A stretch of 64,000 nt of DNA. Source: Litsea cubeba. Lineage: Eukaryota > Streptophyta > Magnoliopsida > Laurales > Lauraceae. Of the stretch, positions 59,801 to 64,000 are shown one piece after another (the first letter of the stretch is position 1; the number at the start of each line of letters is the position of its first letter). The position numbers and the translations under genes are program-made. Location of the stretch: the NCBI GenBank assembly GCA_012931725.1, contig CM022945.1, forward strand, positions 100,199,951 to 100,263,950, in the 5' to 3' direction. The notes below the pieces were generated by a model. That model did no database searches. It was not told where the DNA came from and worked only from the letters and a program-made list of their open reading frames with translations.

Positions 59801-61441
59801 TCATGCATGGCACCCGAGACTTTTCCCATTGCACCAAAGTAATGACCCTCTAGTGTGACGAGTGTTTAACAAAAACATTAAACTTGTGGGCCATCAATTA
59901 AAGGTTTGGATCATTGGATTGACTTGAAATTTTATATTAGGGTGGTCTCACTTGGATCATTTCATTTGTTCCTCTATCATGATTTGTGGGGCTCCAGGTG
60001 GGCCCAAGCAGTTCTCTTGCGTGGGAACACATCCTATGTATGTATATATCTGTACTCTTATTGATCTTCCTCTTTTTCATGTGTTCAAATTGAAAATAGG
60101 TTGGTGACTTGATACTTTTTAAGTAAATAATTATATTACTTGGCATGATTTTGAAGTGTATGATCTTTTTTCTTTAAGCTAATTCCAGACTCATCTGCAA
60201 ATTCCTTTCAGGTTTCTTTCCTTCGTTATGTTCAGCAGTGGAAGAAGAGGGTCGTGTTTGTTTTGAATAAATCTGATCTCTATCAGAATAACAGTGAGGT
60301 TCATTTCTGCATTTATGAGTGCCATGCCTACTGAATAACTGATACCTTTATGAGGATGTTTGACATATTCATATCATTTACATAGGAAAGTGGAGGGGTT
60401 GGATAGGGGTGAAAGGCAGATGATAAGGGGAAAGGAGCAGGGCCAACAGTTAAGGTCATTAAAATTTTCCATGTGGTGGGATTTACTCATAGGAGAGAGG
60501 ATGAGAAACTATAAACATCAAAGGTGGGAAAATTGGTGGTCACTTCCACATATTTTTCACTGACCCTTCACTCTTCACCCCTCAAATCAATTCCGTTTTT
60601 GTATGAAATGACTGTTCTCAGACTGGAACATCCTTAATCTTTATTTCTTTTATTAATCTATTATTTCCTGTGGCGCACACTGCTATTGTTGATTCTGAAC
60701 CATTTTCTTGACCTTGGTGTAGCTTGAAGAGGCCACTGCATTCATTAAAGAGAACACACAGAAGCTGTTGAACACTGAACATGTAATATTGTTCCCTGTA
60801 TCTGCACGTTCTGCACTCAAGGCAAAACTTTCTGCTTCATTAAACGTTGAAACAAGTTATGAAGAGTTGTTGTCTAATGATCCTCGTTGGAATACCAGCG
60901 GCTTTCGTGAGCTTGAAACATTCCTTTACAGCTTTCTGGATGGATCCACAGAAACAGGAATTGAAAGAATGAGACTTAAACTTGAAACACCAATTGGAAT
61001 TGCAGACAGATTACTGTCTGCTTGCGACACACTCGTGAGGCAAGAATGTGAATATGCAAGACAGGATTTAATTTCAGTTAAGGAAATAATTAGCAGCGTG
61101 AAGGAGTATGCAATGAAGATAGAAAGAGAGAGCCATTCATGGAGGAAACAAACCTTCTCCCTGGTATCTTTCTCTTCAAACTAACCCTTCTAGCCCTAGG
61201 TCATGAAATTTCTGTCATTGTTATGGATCACAAATAAATCATGTTGTCTATGCTCATGTATGTTGATATAATTTCTTGTGCCATTCACTAATAGGTTAAC
61301 CTTTTGGTGTTACTGGTTATCATGATGGTATCAGAGCTAGAGGCCACGAGTTCAAACCCCTTGGGAGTCATGTTACTGTTAATAACCAGTAACACCAAGA
61401 GCTCGAGCTGTTAGTGAATGGCATAACAATTTATATTAATA

Positions 61442-61475
<34 letters not shown>

Positions 61476-63809
61476 TCTCGAGCGGGAGGCCGTTCGAATA
61501 TGAAACCCAACAAACAGACGGAACAGAACAGACCAGACCGATAAATGGAGGTAACATGCCTCCCAAGGATGTCAAACTTGTAACCTTTGGCTTTGATACC
61601 ATGTTAATAACTAGAATCACCAAAAGCTTGAGCTGTTAGCGAACGGCATAACAATTTATATCGACACCCCCTGCTTGAACGGGAAGCCATTCTAAAAGCT
61701 TAAGCTTTTAGAGTAAATGGTCGGCAACATGGTATTAGAGGGGAGGTCGAGTGTTTGAAGCCCCAAGGCTGTTGTGCCTTGTATTCTCCCACGGAAGGTG
61801 TGATTCCTGTGCAGAGCCCTTGTATTCTCCCACGAAGGGTGCTGAGTGTTCCCGTGTGGAGCCAAAGCTTTAAGAGTAAGTGGTTGTCAACAGTTACCTC
61901 TATCTGTTTGGCTGGTCGGTCTGTCTGTTGGGTTCCAAATTTGAACTCCTTCCCATTTGAGGGGGTGGTGTGTTTAATATCAAATCTTATGCCGTTTACT
62001 AATAGGTTAGCCTTTTGGTTTTGGTGTTATTGGTTATCAAGAATGTACCCCAACTCAAGTTCTAGAGAGCAACTGGGTTATGAGTATAATCGCAACTGCT
62101 TTTTATAAAAAGTGGAAACAACTGAAGTTTTGAGCCAGCTTAGGGGATCTTCAGCAGATTCTAGCGAAGTTGTTCCTGTAATGTTGTTTCAAAACTTCTT
62201 AAGAACACACTAGTCACCTTAAAAAAAAAGAAAAGAAAAGAAAAAAAAAAACTCTTTAGAACACTTCACCTAAAGTGCGTTTAAAAAGAGGTCATCACCT
62301 AGTGCTGTCCCGCCGAAGCAAGGTCCTGAGAGGGTCCAGACTGAAGACAGACCTAACCTTTGACAATTTTGCACTAAGTGGCTGCTCGCAGGTCTCAAAC
62401 CTGCATTATCACCTATGGCACCCAAGACTTTTACCATTGCACCAAAGGTCCAAAGCAATGACCCTACCTAACCTGCGTAACTTGCGTTTATTGTCCATAA
62501 AAAAGAAGATAAGAACCTTGAACCTGTGAGTGATAAGAATTTGTATAATAACTTGCAGATTAAGACAGCGCAGGCCCGTGCAGTGAAGCTTACAGAATCT
62601 ACTCTTCAACTGTCAAATATTGATCTTGTTGCCTCATACTTCTTCAAAGGGGAGAAATCTGGTTCAATGCCTGCCACTTTAAGTATTCAAAATGAAATTA
62701 TCAGTCCTGCACTTTCTGGTGTACAAGTAAGCATATTTTCAACTTGATTGGGATCATTTAACTTAATATGTGAAAATTGCATTCCAGCCATCCTGGACGT
62801 CTTTTTGCATGTCAATCCAATGAATATCACTTTGGTCTAATGCTCTTGGATTGAATCACAAAAATACATGCAGGGCGAATGGAATGCAATTCCTATGCTT
62901 TACTGGGATTCTTCTGTTGCTGCATTTCTTTTTCTAAAATAAAGTTTCTGTTACCTTTAAGAAAAAATTAATATCAGTTGGCATGCATTTCAATTCAGAG
63001 TAAGCTAGGTCTATGAAGGTTTGGATTGCTCATAGGTGGATTTTAGTCTGAAAACTTTCACTTGTTGAATGTCATTACACAACTCACCTTCATAAAAAGG
63101 ATTTATGGCTGAATGAGTTCATTTTGTCCTATATATGTGGTCACAATGTAACGAATGCCATTTGTAGTTGCATGTGTTGTAGCGACAATGTTTGACCACA
63201 CCATTTCTTTCTTCTCAATTTCTGTTGTTTATATTGGTTAGTTATATTGTAACTTAGCTCATTGCATGTTGTATGGAGAACCGAACTTTTCCATACAACT
63301 GCACACCATCATGCGGTACTTGTTCTCATTGTCCCTAAATTTTTACATGTAGTGAATATGATAATGGTTTGGCATTGTTGTACAGCAAATAGTTTTAATA
63401 TTGTTTGGGTCCTTGCAAATTGCTGTGTAGCAAAGCTGTAGTACTTTTCACTTTAAACACTTAAAATAATTGCACCAATCAACATCTGGGATGTACTTTC
63501 TTGATTCTTTTTTTCCTTTTAAAACTTATTGACCTTTACTTACATGCATCTTTCATTAAATGAACTTTGACATTTCAGAGACTACTTGGGGAATATTTGA
63601 CATGGTTACATTCTAGTAATGCTTGTGAAGGGAAACGCATAAAGGAAACCTTCGAAAAAAGATGGCCCACATTTGTAAATTCATGCCACCAGGTGCATTC
63701 AGAAGCCTATGAAATAATGGGAAAAGGTGATGAAGTCAGCTTGCAAGTGGTAACGAACTTCAGTCCTAGTGCTGCTGCAAAACTTTTTGAACAGGAAGTC
63801 CGTGAAGTG
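47832..63809 (+). CDS. FZL: FZL, chloroplast fuzzy-onion-like dynamin GTPase (5' part)
   Basis: FZL is a dynamin-family GTPase of thylakoid and envelope membranes that shapes thylakoids. Nine coding exons: 47832-48336, 48870-49420, 49553-49621, 53369-53566, 55661-55792, 60212-60298, 60723-61163, 62559-62726, 63579-63809. They join in frame to 794 residues. The N-terminus is rich in Ser, Pro, Arg and Ala like a plastid transit peptide. Next comes a TenI/ThiE-like barrel region (YLLIAERVDVAAAVGASGVV), typical of FZL. GTPase motifs are intact: P-loop GEFNSGKST (376-384), IPTTNE, DTPG (446-449), NKSD (504-507). The helical middle region follows. From memory the Arabidopsis protein is about 912 residues, so roughly 115 residues, including the membrane segment and terminal coiled coil, should lie beyond the window. 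The last exon ends at GTG/GTGAGT. All visible splice sites are canonical despite heavy intron insertions. Confidence 0.95.
50559..51456. mobile_element. Non-autonomous hAT element, copy 2 (FZL intron 3)
   Basis: Ends are CAAGGATGAAAATA and, on the - strand, CAAGGATGTAAATA. A perfect 8-base duplication GCCTGTAG flanks it (50551-50558 and 51457-51464). The interior is closely similar to copy 1 at 35736, with the right end rich in GCGGCCGCTACGG motifs. It is non-coding and sits between FZL coding exons 3 and 4. Confidence 0.92.
52480..52850. mobile_element. Possible LTR remnant in FZL intron 3
   Basis: A T-rich segment with a TATA-like CTATTTATATGGCATTGTAG followed by GATTAATAGAATTGGGTTTT resembles the promoter part of a plant LTR. 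No boundaries or partner were found. Confidence 0.25.
53567..55660. other. FZL intron 4
   Basis: No delimited element; a TA microsatellite lies at about 54700-54730. Confidence 0.5.
56930..57560 (-). pseudogene. Ty3/gypsy protease fragment in FZL intron 5
   Basis: On the - strand a degraded frame reads NIFYSTGVANGQTCIVVIG near 57530, SSDNIISQTLIDRLQLKV, KDYKDTVWC near 57310, LLGRPWKDNK near 57270 and then HDGKAVTLHPTKPEPPKK. This is the retroviral-type aspartic protease of plant gypsy elements and its C-terminal LLGRPW hallmark. The segment after LLGRPW is duplicated in tandem (period about 92 bases; copies near 57058-57143 and 57150-57236). The rest of the element is gone. Confidence 0.75.
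57655..57800 (+). repeat. G-rich tract with duplicated unit
   Basis: A G homopolymer of about 17 bases (near 57675-57691) and two copies of TTTGGAAGGAAGAAGCCTGT joined by GGTGGGGGTTGTGCGGGGGG-like sequence. It could form G-quadruplexes; homopolymer length may be unreliable. Confidence 0.6.
58115..58860 (+). repeat. About 130-bp tandem repeats in FZL intron 5
   Basis: Four units share GTGGGATTGATCTATGGGAA, then CATGGGTCTAACATTTAGG, CATTTTCAAGTCATTTGATG, GGTTTTCCATTAG and an A/T-rich linker. The TRIM element at 58453 is inserted in the third unit. Confidence 0.8.
58453..58764 (+). mobile_element. Complete TRIM retrotransposon, 312 bp
   Basis: Two direct terminal repeats, 58453-58522 (70 bases) and 58696-58764 (69 bases), both begin TGTTAAGTAGTTG and end CTAGCAACTTTGACA, differing by one base in length. 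The first is followed immediately by TGGTATCAGAGC (58523-58534), the primer site complementary to initiator tRNA-Met; the second is preceded by a purine tract GAGGGGGGG. A perfect 5-base duplication GTTTG flanks the element (58448-58452 and 58765-58769). It encodes nothing, as usual for terminal-repeat retrotransposons in miniature. Confidence 0.95.
59105..59225. mobile_element. Partial hAT-end fragment
   Basis: GTAGTGGCGTAGCGGCTGCTACGG and CCGCTATGCCCGCCATGAT resemble the GC-rich right end of the hAT copies at 36697 and 51456, and the preceding text (AACAGTGAAAAGTGAAAAAA) also resembles copy 2. No ends are preserved. Confidence 0.4.
59675..59849 (-). mobile_element. tRNA-derived SINE, copy 1
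   Basis: On the - strand the head TTTGGTGCAATGGGAAAAGT carries a polymerase III A box, and GCAGGTTCGAGACCTGCGAG carries a perfect B box. The tail ends GATGACCTTTTTT, a short T run as in plant Au-type SINEs. A 13-base duplication CTAGTGTGACRAG flanks it (59662-59674 and 59850-59862, one mismatch). It lies in FZL intron 5. Confidence 0.88.
61261..62042 (+). mobile_element. Outer TRIM of the nested cluster
   Basis: Terminal repeats are 61261-61325 and 61971-62042 (both contain CTAATAGGTTARCCTTTTGG and end GGTTATCAWGA). The primer site TGGTATCAGAGC is at 61326-61337, directly after the first repeat, and a purine tract GAGGGGGTGGTG precedes the second. A perfect 5-base duplication ATGTA flanks it (61256-61260 and 62043-62047). 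Its interior is split at 61377-61892 by another insertion. Confidence 0.88.
61377..61892 (-). mobile_element. Inner TRIM insertion of the same family, inverted
   Basis: A 5-base duplication GTTAC flanks the block (61372-61376 and 61893-61897). On the - strand, terminal repeats occur at 61602-61666 and about 61377-61441 (shared AAATTGTTATGCC and CTCRAGC segments), with primer site TGGTATCAAAGC next to the first (61590-61601). The C homopolymer at about 61443-61472 is the purine tract seen from the other strand. Beyond 61666 a second, partial interior begins, followed by another primer-site-like TGGTATTAGAGG at about 61732 after AGTAAATGGTCGGCAACA, which recurs as AGTAAGTGGTTGTCAACA at 61875-61892. 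So the block is a compound of at least two small elements. Confidence 0.7.
62284..62482 (-). mobile_element. tRNA-derived SINE, copy 2
   Basis: Same family as the copy at 59675: A-box head TTTGGTGCAATGGTAAAAGT, B-box region GCAGGTTTGAGACCTGCGAG, and a tail ending GATGACCTCTTTTT. A perfect 8-base duplication TGCGTTTA flanks it (62276-62283 and 62483-62490). The head is about 25 bases longer than copy 1. It ends 76 bases upstream of FZL exon 8. Confidence 0.85.
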
Positions 63810-64000
63810 GTGAGTTCACTACTTATTAGATAAAGTGGATGTCTTTTTCTTAACTGTTGAGATCCTTAATGCCATTACACGTTTGTTTGTTGTTTACTTA
63901 CAATTTTTTCTCTTTTTTCTTGCTTTTGTGTTTGATGTTGATAAAAATGTGGAAACTATATTTCTTTAATAGCCGCCATTATAAGACTTTAAATGGTATT
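63810..64000 (+). other. FZL intron continuing past the window
   Basis: Begins GTGAGTTC after exon 9 and is T-rich; no acceptor or further exon was recognised before the window ends. Confidence 0.6.

Noticed and set aside
1..64000. A new defence, biosynthetic or toxin system
   Set aside because: All recognisable proteins belong to known plant housekeeping families or transposons, and no unexplained multi-gene cluster is visible.

Overview
The window is nuclear DNA of a flowering plant. Long GT-AG introns rich in T and A, plant-specific proteins and a dense load of plant transposons all point that way. Several-kilobase introns packed with elements suggest a medium or large genome, perhaps a magnoliid, but the sequence alone does not fix the species.

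Four host genes are visible, all on the + strand. (1) A kinesin-14 minus-end motor, KIN-14S-like, at 5380-11729, with about 13 exons; its Walker A loop is two residues short. (2) A one-exon ubiquitin-fold protein of 74 residues at 13721-13945. (3) A RanGAP with an N-terminal WPP nuclear-envelope targeting domain at 43495-45111, with an uninterrupted coding region and an intron in its 5' leader. (4) The first nine coding exons of FZL, the chloroplast fuzzy-onion-like dynamin GTPase, at 47832-63809; the 3' end lies beyond the window. The four proteins have no shared pathway; this is an ordinary gene neighbourhood swollen by transposons.

Layout. 1-2222: 5' end of a Ty3/gypsy element on the - strand (gag plus LTR). 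2223-5230: decayed repeats and small TIR elements, the last a hAT-type MITE just upstream of the kinesin. 5380-11729: kinesin. 12692-13180: probable LTR remnant. 13721-13945: ubiquitin-like gene. 15452-16262: MULE-type foldback MITE. 16552-26688: a 10.1-kb CACTA transposon with intact ends and 3-bp target duplication, subterminal repeats, a TnpA-like gene (Transposase_24 type), no visible DDE transposase, and a 172-bp tandem array of 15 units in perfect register. 27282-31377: a 4.1-kb Mutator-like TIR element. 31411-32873: a Helitron holding an RNase H fragment and a hAT MITE. 34436-34983: another hAT MITE. 35340-41220: a degraded Ty1/copia and a degraded L1-type LINE, both on the - strand and both interrupted by later insertions. 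43495-45111: RanGAP. 47832 to the end: FZL, whose introns hold a 0.9-kb hAT element, a gypsy protease fragment, a complete 312-bp TRIM, two tRNA-derived SINEs and a nested TRIM cluster.

Many insertions were dated relative to one another and confirmed by target-site duplications read directly from the sequence. I found no tRNA or rRNA gene, no CRISPR and no clearly new biochemical system. The most unusual items are the 172-bp array inside the CACTA element, the shortened kinesin P-loop with a GC-AG intron, and the nested TRIM cluster.
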